From: Cynocephalus volans
Lineage: Eukaryota; Chordata; Mammalia; Dermoptera; Cynocephalidae
Assembly (NCBI RefSeq): GCF_027409185.1
Contig: NC_084467.1
Location: forward strand, 17,660,501-17,724,500
DNA: 64,000 nt
Reading direction: 5' to 3'
Positions 12,201 to 22,076 of the stretch are shown here, piece after piece. The position numbers were made by a program, and so were the translations under genes. How positions within the stretch are numbered: the first letter of the stretch is position 1; each line of letters begins with the position of its first letter. The notes beneath the pieces are model-generated. The model made no database searches and was not told where the DNA came from. It saw nothing but the letters and a program-made list of their open reading frames with translations.

Positions 12201-13139
12201 AAGCCAGACCATGAAGGGCTTCGTTTCTCAGGCCAAGGAACTGGAGTTTTCTCCTGGGACAGTGGATCACTGCAGGTGGTAAGCAAGAGAGTAGCTTGCT
12301 TAGAAACTCTGCCCTGGCTGTGTGTGGAAGTGCGATTGGAGGTGGGGCACCTGGAGGCAGGGAGACCCACCAGGGGCCTGTGGTCAGGAGAGAGCAAGGT
12401 AACAGAGGTAAAGAGGGGATGGATCCAGTAGATGGTCCGGAGCAGAACAGAACAGAACAGGGCTGGTGACTGGGTGATTCCTATGGTTAATCAGGAGGAG
12501 GCATTGGAGAGGCTGAGCCCCTGCCCACAAGGCCACCAGCAAGGCAGGCCAAGCGCAGACCTGGAGTCAGACTGTCTCCACCTCAGCAGCACCCCCTCCA
12601 CAGCCTGAGGCAGGGGCCTGTCACAGCACTCTCAGGAAATGTCCCCGTGGAGACATGCCTGATGGACCTGTCATTACAGTGCCATCCCACCCAGCCGGCC
12701 CCTTACCAGGTAATCTGCTTTCATGATGAACATTGCCCTTCAGCCTCACAACAGCTCCCAGCTCAAAGCCAGAGAAGGCGGGGCACATGAGGCTCAGAAG
12801 CTGCCTTTCTTCCCAAACAAGTGACCTTGGGCCAGGGAGGGAACAGCTTGGCTGGAATTCAGACCACCTGGGCTGGGCCGCAGTGGGCTCTGGCTGGGCC
12901 CCCAGCAGCCCTGGGCTCTGCAGTGGGGGCGGGACTGGGCTCTCACTGCCTCTTCCACTGGCATCTCAGGGAGTAAGCTGCATTTGGGACAAGTCCAAAC
13001 TAAGCTGGACTCTTGAGAACTCCTTTTAGGTGACCCCTGAGCCAGGAATGGGTCTCCAGCTTCCAAGCTACACTCTGTCTCCTCCCCAAGAAACCTTTTC
13101 CAGGGAGTTCTCTGGCCGAGGGGGACATACACAGGCTGG
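9300..13139. other. Intergenic, mostly old unclassified sequence
   Basis: No gene seen. Scattered MIR/L2-like scraps (for example 9670-9720, 10630-10690). A GC box-like triple repeat of GGGGCCAGG near 11281-11303. A short AGAAC pentamer run at about 12440-12460. Confidence 0.6.
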
Positions 13140-13265
13140 AGAGTCAGATATTCTCAGGTTCACATCTCAGTTCGTCTGCTTCCTGGCTGGGTGACCTTGG
13201 ACAAGTGGTCTCCCCTTCTGAGGCTCCAGGGAGCCTAATACAAACGGTATGATACCCTCGCTGCC
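13140..13265 (+). repeat. MIR fragment
   Basis: Forward MIR: ggctgggtgaccttggacaa, then ttctgaggctcc. Confidence 0.7.
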
Positions 13266-13599
13266 TTGATGTGAGGTTAGTGGAGAAGGGAATGGCAACC
13301 TCATAAATGACAGCCCCTTCCAGCTGCTTTTCCCCTGCCCTGCTGGGAGTCAGGACACAGCCTACCTCTCCCCAAGACTGACATGTGAACAAGCCCATGG
13401 CCTGGCCCCCTCTCCATGTTCTGGTTGCTCGATGGTGAGATGGCCTAATGTAGGGGCCAGAGCACTGCACGAGGAGCCAGGAGACAGGGTTCTGGGTCCA
13501 GATTTGCTGCCAGCTGTGCAAACTTGGAGAAGTTACCTTCCCTCTCTGGGCCCAGTGAGCACGCCCCTCATGCCCCCACAGGTGCACCATCCCCACATT

Positions 13600-13790
13600 G
13601 TTTAGTTCTCTCTCCTTTGGACCCTTCTGTAGCTTGTTCATGTTCCTATCTCATTGCCATGAAGCAGTCTACTCTAGTCTGTCTATACCATCAGATTAGC
13701 AGTTCCCCCAGGGCAGGGGTTGTGTCACCTGTACCCGGTACCCGGCACAGGGTCCCCACACTGTCAGGCCTCAGAAAATGTGGGTGGATA
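13600..13790 (+). repeat. L2 LINE 3' fragment
   Basis: Forward L2 3' end: ccccagggcaggggttgtgt, then acccggcacagggtcc. The 226-codon open frame across here is incidental. Confidence 0.6.
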
Positions 13791-14314
13791 GAATGGAACA
13801 GAGGAAGGACAGGGGTTCTTCTTCACTGGTATGACATGAGCAGATGGACTGTGGAGGCAGTGGGGGGGGATTCGCCACGTGGAGCACTGGGCTGTTGTTC
13901 CTTCCTTTCACAGTGGCAGAGACCGAAGCCTGGCCGCTCAGTGACCGAGATGGGCCAGAGCTTCCCCTGTGCTACACTGACCATGGTGATGACAATGGTG
14001 GTGGCAGCCTGGAAGGTGAAGCAGTGGTGCTGGCCACCCTGGCTCTGGCTCCTGGAGTCAGACCTTCCCAGCCTTGATGGAGCCCCTGCCCCTCCCATCA
14101 CGCCCTCTGTCTCGGCAGCTTTAATGAAAATCAGACACAGATCTTTGGAGCTGCTTAGCGTTTCAATATATTCAATATTGGGTATTACCAAGTCACTCTC
14201 CTAAAACTATTCCCCTGCTCTGTAGAGGTGCTATTATTACCCACCTGCCCATACACTCACCCCCCCCCACCCCCACAGCAAGTCACTGTCACCCAGGCAT
14301 GCGATCTCTCTGTC

Positions 14315-14366
14315 TCACACACACACACACACGCACGCACGCACACACACGCACGCACGCACACAC
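14315..14366 (+). repeat. (CA)n/(CG CA)n compound microsatellite
   Basis: About 50 bp of CA units mixed with CGCA units, followed by CT-rich simple sequence to about 14415. Confidence 0.95.
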
Positions 14367-14644
14367 TGCTGTTCTTTTCCCGCTCTCTCATTCTCAGTCT
14401 GTCTGTCTCTCTCTTGCAAACACCTGCCGACACAGAGAGCCACTCCCATTGTCAGGATGCTGGTGTGGGCTCATCTCCTCCCAAGAAGGCAGAATGATGA
14501 TGAGGTTATTTTTTAATATTTTTTAATAGCAGGGATATTAATGCCCCTCTTTCTGATAAAGAGCTGTGGCCTGATCCCTCCTGCTCCCCGAGGACGGGCT
14601 GGACTGGGCGGGGAGAGACAGGCATAGGGCTGTGACATACGAGG

Positions 14645-14960
14645 GCCTACTCTGTGCTGGGTGTCCTTTCTTTTTTTTTTTTTTTTTTTTTGCAGCTAGC
14701 CAGTATGGGGATCCGAACCCATGACCTTAGTGTTATAAAGCTGCACTCTAGCCAACTGAGGCAACTGGCCAGCTGCCAGCCATCCTTTCAGTCTTCAAAA
14801 GCCTAAAGGGTAGGTAGTGGTGTTCCCATTTCACAGCTCAGGACTGAGGTTCAGAGAGGTGAAGTGACCTCCCAAAGCCACACAGAACTTAGGAAGGGCC
14901 AGGCCTGGGGTTTGAACCAGGTCTGATTCCACAGCCGAAGCTCTTTGCTGCCAGGAATAC
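14645..14960 (-). repeat. MIR SINE split by a younger SINE
   Basis: Reverse MIR halves: cctactctgtgctgggtgt before the insertion; cccatttcacagctcaggac and gaagtgacctcccaaagcca after it. Confidence 0.75.
14671..14782 (-). mobile_element. tRNA-Ile-derived SINE (CYN-like)
   Basis: On the minus strand it reads as a tRNA-Ile-like head: CAACTGAGGC region for box A, then a B box in GGGTTCGGATCCCCATACTG, with a 20-base poly(A) tail. A matching TCCTTTC flanks it (14664-14670 and 14783-14789), and it interrupts a MIR. The family is inferred from resemblance to tRNA-Ile, not from a library match. Confidence 0.8.
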
Positions 14961-15227
14961 TGTCACCCTGACTTTGCACAGGAGGCCCCTGCTCTGCCCC
15001 ATGCTTGAGCTTAGAGGTCAAGCCCAGCTCTGGCCCCCAGACTTGGCAGAACCTCTCTGCCCCAGCCCCTGAAGTCACCAGCAGCAGCTTCTCCTCAGGG
15101 CCATGAGCTCCTTTACCTTCTCTGTAGAAGTCTAAAGGGTCAGGGAATGCCAGCAAGTCCACCTGGGAGCCCAGGACCAGCATAGCCTCAGCTCTCATCC
15201 AGGACTTCCCTCTCTCCAGATGTCTCG

Positions 15228-15400
15228 TGACCAAGTGCTTGGGCTTTGGAACCAGACAGACCTGAGTTTGAATCCTGAGTCTGCTGCATAAAAGCTGTGG
15301 CATCTTGGACAAGTCATGTCCCCCTCGTCCACCTGCTTCTCATTTACGTAGAGATAATGTAGATAATAATAGAACTCACTTCAGAGGATTATTATTGATG
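15228..15400 (+). repeat. MIR SINE
   Basis: Forward MIR: gctttggaaccagacagacc, tgagtttgaatcctgagtct, atcttggacaagtcatgt. Confidence 0.85.
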
Positions 15401-16639
15401 ACTATGAATAGTGAGTATTCTGTCATATCATCCTAGATGTTGAGAGCCTCTAGGGACCCTTCCCTGCACTAAGCAGCACCCCAGAGAGGTTAGGTGATTT
15501 GCCAAAAGTCACACAGGCAGTTAGTGGCATAGAGAATCTGGCCTCAGTTCCAAGTCTGGGCCAGGCCTCAGAAGGGAGCCAGGGCCAAAGCAAAAGGCAC
15601 TTATGGAGGTTACTCATCTGCCCATGTGGCAGATGTTGAGGATGTGGTGTCCAGCAAGAGCAGAGGCAGTCCCTGCTCTCACGGGAAGGTGGGGTGCATC
15701 AAGGACTCCCACACACACTCACAGGTAGGGTTCCAGACTGCGCGAAGAGTGCTGATGGAGGCCAGGCTCTGTGAGTGCTGGCTTCCCCGGGACAGAGGTC
15801 TGAGCTGAGCTGACAGATGAGCAAGTGGGGGGGGGGCAGGGAGCAGAGACAAAGGCTGTGCATGGAAGGACACGGTGCACTCCAGAAAGTGCAGAGAGGG
15901 AGGAGGTGGTGACCGGGGAGGTGGCAGGGTCCAGACCACCAGGATGGGGCCTTACAGGTGGGATAAAGATTTGGATCTTTATCTAGAGAGAGCGATGGAA
16001 GGTTCTGGAAGGGTTCTAATCAGGGAAGGGGAGGGCATGGGGCAGGATTCACCGGGATCTTACACACGGAATGGCCTTTCCAGCCACAGTGTGGAGACTG
16101 GATGGAGGAGCCCAAAGAGTGTGCAGAGGCAGCGACACAGCTGGTGAGAGGTGATGGGGGCTCAGCCCAGGCTGGTGGCAGTGAAGGTGTGGATTCATTC
16201 AAGACGTGTCCTGGTGGTATCAGAGAAAGGGCTTGGGATGTCCTAGGTCTGTGGCTGGTGGAGAAGGAGGTTCAGCAAGCAAGTTCAGGTAATAGATTGT
16301 GCAACTGGGTGGCCAGTGGTGCTGGGAGAGCACCCGGTGTGTCTGTCTGGGGCAGGAGTGTCTGAGGCGCTGTGGAGGTGAGGAAGGACTGTGGGGAGAG
16401 TATGACATGAACAGAGTGGAGGAGGGACTGGGAGATGGAGAAATGGAGAAACCCCTTCAAGCAGCTTGCCAGGCGGGGAGGAGAGGCGGTAGGACAGGGA
16501 AGAGGGATCAAGGGATGCTTTTGTTTTGGGTTTTTAGGACAAGAAAGACTTGAACTTGAAAGATGTAGTGGCCCAGGCGTTGGAGGACCATCCGCACCCA
16601 GTTATCTTTCCCCTCCTCTGCCGCTTGCCGGTGGTTCCA

Positions 16640-16900
16640 AACTATGGAAGTGATTGATTACGTGTAAACAGGAGGAAGCAATTAGTCTGTGCATGCCTGG
16701 CCATTAATAAGCTTCTTATTTATTTATAACAACATCTCACTTACCCTCCAACCTGAGAACAAATACCCTGAGAACAGCCAGGAATAAGCCGACGAGACTT
16801 CTGAACAGCCGCTCCATTGACAAAAAAACTTGCGTTCTTTACTCGTGGGGAAGTCCCTTTCTTAGGCCACAGTGACTCTTGCTTGACATACAATTCTAAC
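16640..16900. promoter_or_regulatory. Candidate distal enhancer (conserved-looking AT-rich block)
   Basis: Non-repetitive block 5.1-5.3 kb upstream of the EPHA8 ATG. It contains TGATTGATTA (16651-16660, PBX/HOX consensus), GTAAACA (16663-16669, forkhead), CAATTAG and CATTAATAAG homeodomain sites and further homeodomain-like words. Published work on mouse EphA8 points to TALE homeodomain (Meis/Pbx) control in the midbrain. The link to this block is inference. Confidence 0.45.
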
Positions 16901-17364
16901 AAGCATTTTTTTGTTTTAAGTCCACCGTAGATTAGAAATAGCAGTTTAGGAGGCAGTCAGAAACTGTCAGAGGCAGGAGAAGAGGAAGCTGACAGCCTGA
17001 GAGTGAGGGAAGAGACAGAAACACTATTGAAGCAAAGCAGCCTGGGGCCACTTAGTGTCAGGGCAAATAAGTCTGCCCACCTCTGTGTCCCCAAAGGCAC
17101 CTCTGTCGTACACTGTCCACAAGCAGTGGCTTGGACTAACTCCTCTCTCGGTCCCCTTCCACATCAAGATTCAGTGATTCTTTGTTCATAGTGATGACTC
17201 TGAGCCACTGTGAAAGGGCTAAATTACATTCAGTATTTTATGCTTAAAAAGGATTTTTTGGAAATATTTTAAATTGTAAATTTTATTTTAAGTTTTTGTG
17301 CCTACAGTTTCTGAAATATTCCCTTCTGTGGAAGGGGATTTTGTAATTGCCTATTTAATTATCT

Positions 17365-17490
17365 GCTTCCCTGTTAGACTGCAGCTCTGCAAGAACAAGG
17401 ACATGTCTGTGTGGTCCACCATCTTATTCCAGCACCTGGCACCGCACCACGGGGGGGTGCCCAGTGCATGTTTGTTGAATTAGTGAATTG
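17365..17490 (+). repeat. L2 LINE 3' end
   Basis: Forward L2 3' end: agactgcagctctgcaagaa, tccagcacctggcacc, gtgcatgtttgttgaatta. Confidence 0.7.
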
Positions 17491-18394
17491 ATTAATAGGT
17501 TAATATTACATACCAGGCAACATTCAATCAACAAATACATTCTTACATTTAATTTAGCCTACTTTTTGCTTTTTAATGCAATGCTAGAAAAATTTAAATT
17601 ACATAGGTGGCACATGCTGTATTTCTTTCTGAAAGGTCTGTCTTAAACGCTCCTGCCCTGACTCTAGAAGCGAAGTACAAAGTTTAAACACATTCCTCAC
17701 GATCTGGATGAAACTCTCCTAAGTGACGTAAGCTACCTCCTCACTTGTTTCTGGGAGGCTGCTGGAGGGGTTGCCTCCCCTCCAGCCTGGGAGCACTTCA
17801 AGGGCTGGTCATATCTCATTACTGGATGGCCCCAGCACCAGTCTAGTGGAGCACCAGCACCAAGCTCTCTCCGTGCCATTGCAACTCCAGAAAACAGCTG
17901 GAGCAGGTGTGTTACAGATGGGGAAACTTAGGCCCTACGTGAGGAAGCAATACGGGCCTCATATTAGAAATCCAGCCAGGCTCTTCCTGCTATCTCCAAT
18001 GGCTCTGTCACCCAACCTGGAGAAAAGGAGAGATTTATATGCAAATGCCAGGAGTGCCCTGCCCCCTGCCAGCCCCCTCACAGAGTGAACCAAGCCTACC
18101 CTGGCATGTGGGTGGGGGTTTCTCTTTGGGTGTCTTTGTCTTGCTCTGAGTGAGACAGTTCAAGGCAACACGATGTCCAGGCAGGGGGCCGGGGTCTCAA
18201 GGGTGGGTGGGGACTTAATTATTAACCGCTGCCCCCCCCACTCATATATATGCCCATCCTCTGCCAAACATCTCTTCCCCCTGCCTAAAATGGTGCCCTG
18301 CATAGTTCACTCCTGGGGTGCAGAGCTGCTCAGCTCCAGCCCCCTCCTTTAAAATACAGGAACACCTTCCAATCTTAGCTATTTATAGGTTTCC

Positions 18395-18515
18395 ACACCT
18401 TTATAGGTTTGATCTGTGAACTCACTTAAGCCTCACGGCAGACCTTTGACTAAGGGGCATTATCTTCATTTTTATAGTTGGGGAAATTGAGGCTCAGAAA
18501 GGCGGAGTGAGAATA
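18395..18515 (-). repeat. MIR fragment
   Basis: Reverse MIR: gaactcacttaagcctcacg, then ttggggaaattgaggctcag. Confidence 0.75.
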
Positions 18516-20089
18516 AATACTCCTGAGAGGGTCGGTCCACACATACTCGGGGTTTGCTTGACATTCCCTACAACTCCTCTTCCCACTCCCAGGAGGAGAA
18601 GAGGCCTGAAGGCAGGGAAAGGGCTGACTCAGAAGCTGCCCTGCACGGCCAAGTCCAGTTCTGCCCACCTCCACTCCCAGCCTTCTTGCCCTGCAGGTCA
18701 ACGTCCCCATCTGGCAATGTGCTGATGGGGAGGGTGGGAACTGTTCAGATTCACCCCTTGGAGAGCACAAGTCAAGCCCACTTGGCAGGTACAGCTAGCG
18801 CACCTGAACAGCAGTCCAGAAACCAACTGTCCTATAACCGAGAAATGTCTCTCCGGCAATACTCGCCTGGCATACTTAGCCAGAGGGTGTGAGCCTCTTG
18901 GACATCTGCTCATGCAGTCACTCAGTCATTCAACAAATGCTCCCAGGGTACCACTGTGCACCAGGAAGACCCAGAGTGACTCAGCTGAGACCCTGCCATG
19001 GACTCTGCCCTCAAACAGTGCAGCATGCAGTAGGGGGAAAGAGACAAAATGACCACAGCTGTCACGATCCTGCTCACATACCTCCCACAGCTTCCCACTC
19101 AGTCAGTCCTCACAAATCTCACTGTCCTTGTCTTTAAAATGGCAATGCAGGGATTCAGTGAGAGAAGGGATAGAGAGTCCAGCCTGGAAGGCGCGCGGTG
19201 AAGGACAGTGCTGATGGTGAAGCTGGGGAAGCCTCGCCTCTCCTCGCCCAGGGAGCCTGCCCCCAGCCCCCCTCTAACGCCTTCCCCACTGCCCTGTCGC
19301 TGCCTGACCAGCCAGGAGATGGAAGGCACCATCTCCCCAAAGGGCCGGTGAGACCTCCCTCTCTCTAGGAGCGGGGACTAATGGCTTCTTCCTTCCCATT
19401 GGCAGATTGGCAAATTGCCCCTTTGAAACACAGGACAGCAGGCGGGAAGGGGTGGGAGGGAGAGACTCTGGGGAGAGGACACACCTGGTCTGGGGCACCT
19501 TGGGAGTTTCGTAGGGGGCAGGGAGACAACTGAAAGCATGCTGCTCTTAGTATCCCATGGAACACCTGGCAAAATCAGTTTCCTATTTTGCTAAAGAGGA
19601 TCTGGAACATGGAGCAGACTCCTAACCAAAAACCATCCCTCATGCTCTGCAAGTCCTGCAAGGATTCCCCAGTTCCAGAACACTTGCTTTCTTCATTTTT
19701 CTCACCTACAACTCACCTACAAAATGGGCAAAACCCAGGTTTGGCTGGCACCGGGGGATGCAGAACTTCAACCTGCAGCAAAGCCTCCCCCCACCAATAA
19801 ATATTTCTGGGAGCCCTGGCTGGGGTGGGGGTGCCCAGGAGTGGCTGGGACTACCCGCTGCACGCTGTCTGCATTTTCTGCCCCTCCTCTGGCCACTCCC
19901 CTGATGCCCCAGGGGCGAGTTCCCAGCCATGGACTCTTCCATCTGAGCAGTCCTGAAGGACAATCTGGAGCCCTGTGGCTGTGGCCACTCCACCCACGGG
20001 TTTGCCCACACTATGGTGTTATTGAAATGTTTGCATTAGCTGCTAAATTTAAACATCAGGAGATACCACATAAAAACTCCAGATATATG

Positions 20090-20167
20090 AGGGTACTTCA
20101 AAAAGCTCGTGGAAAGGTTTGTATTATCTTTTAATTCTATTTTTCCACAAACTTTTTGAAGTACGCT
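20090..20167. mobile_element. Palindromic mariner-like MITE, copy 1
   Basis: Terminal arms 20093-20115 and 20142-20164 are inverted repeats of 23 bp differing at two positions (GTACTTCAAAAAG... and its complement), with a 26-bp centre. Architecture resembles MADE1, the mariner MITE of primates, but the sequence differs. The second copy at 26497 is in opposite orientation. Confidence 0.75.
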
Positions 20168-20479
20168 TACACGACTTCTCTTTCAAATACAGAATATTGG
20201 GTTCACATCTCCAATGACAACGTTGGCTGGAGCTGGGTACACTCTGCCTGCAGCCTTCATGAGGGTGCCTGCCTGTCTCATGTGGGCATTTTAGCTTGCC
20301 ACTCTGGGTCTAGTCCAATCTGCTCCTCATACTCCCTGCCCACTTCACAGCATCCCTGAGCTATCTCTAGCTGGGATCTGCTTGAATGCCTCTGGGAACA
20401 GGAGACTCGCTACATTTTTGAGGCAGTCAGTCGGAGCTGTTAGAAAGAGGCTACTACATGGACCTGTCTTCCCTTTTCT

Positions 20480-20690
20480 GTGAGAGAGAAAGATGCAGAG
20501 GAAAGGAGTAGACGTTGGAGTCAAACGGATCTAGATCTGGGCACCTCTCTAGCATTTAACTAAATATGAGATCTAAGATGAATGATGGTCTTTCTTGGCC
20601 GCTTCTCCTCTGTAGGGCTGTATGAGGCTCAAACCAGAACAAGTTTGTAAAGTACCTAAAGCAGGCTCTGCACATAAGCACGTATTCCCC
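20480..20690 (+). repeat. MIR SINE (diverged)
   Basis: Weak forward MIR: agatctgggcacctctctag, gtaaagtacctaaagcaggc. Confidence 0.5.
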
Positions 20691-21094
20691 AAATGGCCTT
20701 TATCATTCTATGTAACCTCCATTTATGGGTCCAACTCTTCCCCGGGGACCACAGGAGCTGGGAGTGAAGGCAGAGGGGGCTGAACAAGGGTCTGTTCCAA
20801 TCAGAAGCTAGAGGCAGAGTCAGGAATTTGCCCCCAGGCACCCCCCACCCCCGCCCTAAGGGCCAGTCCCCTAGAGGCTGCAGGTCTCTTTCTTGCTTCC
20901 CAGACTGCCTGGCCCACCAGGTGCACATGGGGCTTGAGGGTGGCAGACTGGGGCCCCAGGAGAGAACGCCACATTTCTGCTGTCCCCCTACAGCCTACAG
21001 CCGTCCCAGGATGAGACCCCCACTCCTGGGCATGGGACTAGAGGTAGGGAAAGTCAGGGGAGGGGAAAGCAGGGAACGATAACCACCATCACTG

Positions 21095-21300
21095 GAGAAC
21101 AGCTGCCACTTTGCCGTGTGCCTGGCAATATGCCAGACGCCTTACCTGGGCCCTTTCATTTAGTGCTCATAACAACCCTAGGATATAAATACTATTACCC
21201 CTGTTTTACAGACACGGATGTTAAGTCTCAGAGAGTCCACACAGCCAGGATTAAAACCCTTGTCTGTCTGGTTCCTAAGCCTGCACTCATGACCACTGCC
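21095..21300 (-). repeat. MIR SINE
   Basis: Reverse MIR: gtgtgcctggcaatatgcc, ctgttttacagacacgga, acacagccaggattaaaacc. It ends about 230 bp before the CpG island. Confidence 0.85.
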
Positions 21301-21769
21301 CTCTAAGGCCTCCCCAAAACCCGGTTGGCCCCTTCAGCCCGGTCCTTGGGATTGGGGGGCGGGGGGTGTTCGGGGACAGGGAGAGGCTTTTTTTTTTTTT
21401 TACCTGAAAGTGCCTCTGAGTTTGTCTCTGAGCTCAAGCCTCTGTGCACGATCAGTGTGTGTGCATCCGAGTGTGTCACCACTATGTCTGAGGGTCACCG
21501 TGTAAGAGTGAGTGTGCTAGTGGACGTGTGGCCCGTGTGTGTCCACACAGGGACTCCCCGGTGGGTCTGTGTGTCCCGGTGTCGCGGGGGCGTCCCGTCT
21601 GTGGCCGCGTGTGCGGTGGCTGAGTCCACGTGCGGGGCGCAGGGCGTGCGCCGCCCCCGGAGGTGCGAGTCGGTGTGAGCGCGAGCGTGCGCACGTGCGG
21701 CGCGGGGTCCGCGGGCCGGTGTCCGCGGTGCGGGCTCCGTGTCCCCCCCCCATCCCCGCCTCGGTGCTG

Positions 21770-21774
21770 ATTGG
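21770..21774 (-). promoter_or_regulatory. Inverted CCAAT box (ATTGG)
   Basis: GCTGATTGGCTC lies about 210 bp before the start codon in the CpG island, a good NF-Y type site. The overlapping TGATTGG also resembles a PBX half-site. A start site 60-100 bp downstream would be usual. Confidence 0.6.
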
Positions 21775-21806
21775 CTCGGCGCCGTGACGGGCCGGCCCCC
21801 GCCCGG

Positions 21807-21829
21807 GGCGGCGGCGGCGGCGGCGGCGG
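21807..21829 (+). repeat. (GGC)7 microsatellite in promoter/5'UTR
   Basis: Seven uninterrupted GGC units upstream of the EPHA8 ATG, probably at or just before the transcription start. Confidence 0.9.
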
Positions 21830-21982
21830 GCGCGGGTGCCCGCGTGTGCGCTGTGTGCCGGGTGTGCGCCGGGTGCGCCGGGTGCGCCGGTGTGCGGGAG
21901 AGCGAGCGAGCGAGCGCGCCGACGCGCGGGCCGCCGCGGCCGAGCCGAGGGTGCGCGGCGCCCCCGCCCGCCCGGCCGGGCC

Positions 21983-22076
21983 ATGGCCCCCGCCCGGGGC
22001 CGCCTGCCCCCCGCGCTCTGGGTCGTCACGGCCGCGGCGGCAGCGGCCACCTGCGTGTCCGCGGCGCGCGGCGAAG
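21983..22076 (+). CDS. EPHA8: EPHA8 coding exon 1: start codon and signal peptide
   Basis: Encodes the first 31 residues plus one base. The ATG in CCATGG context is the first ATG after the inverted CCAAT box, so this start is favoured. The peptide has an Arg near the N terminus, a hydrophobic Leu/Trp/Val/Ala core with a run of six alanines, and a small-residue cleavage region, as in a secretory signal peptide. Donor GAAG|gtgagc; phase 1. Confidence 0.95.

Noticed and set aside
13524..14204. 226-codon open frame on the + strand
   Set aside because: It overlaps an L2 fragment, shows no domain and has no splice context. Chance open frame.
14671..14782. Functional tRNA-Ile gene
   Set aside because: It has a poly(A) tail, a target duplication and many changes in the stem regions, so it is a SINE.
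1..21500. Possible 3' exons of an upstream neighbour such as ZBTB40
   Set aside because: No zinc finger or BTB coding sequence was seen on either strand, and no poly(A) signal linked to coding DNA.
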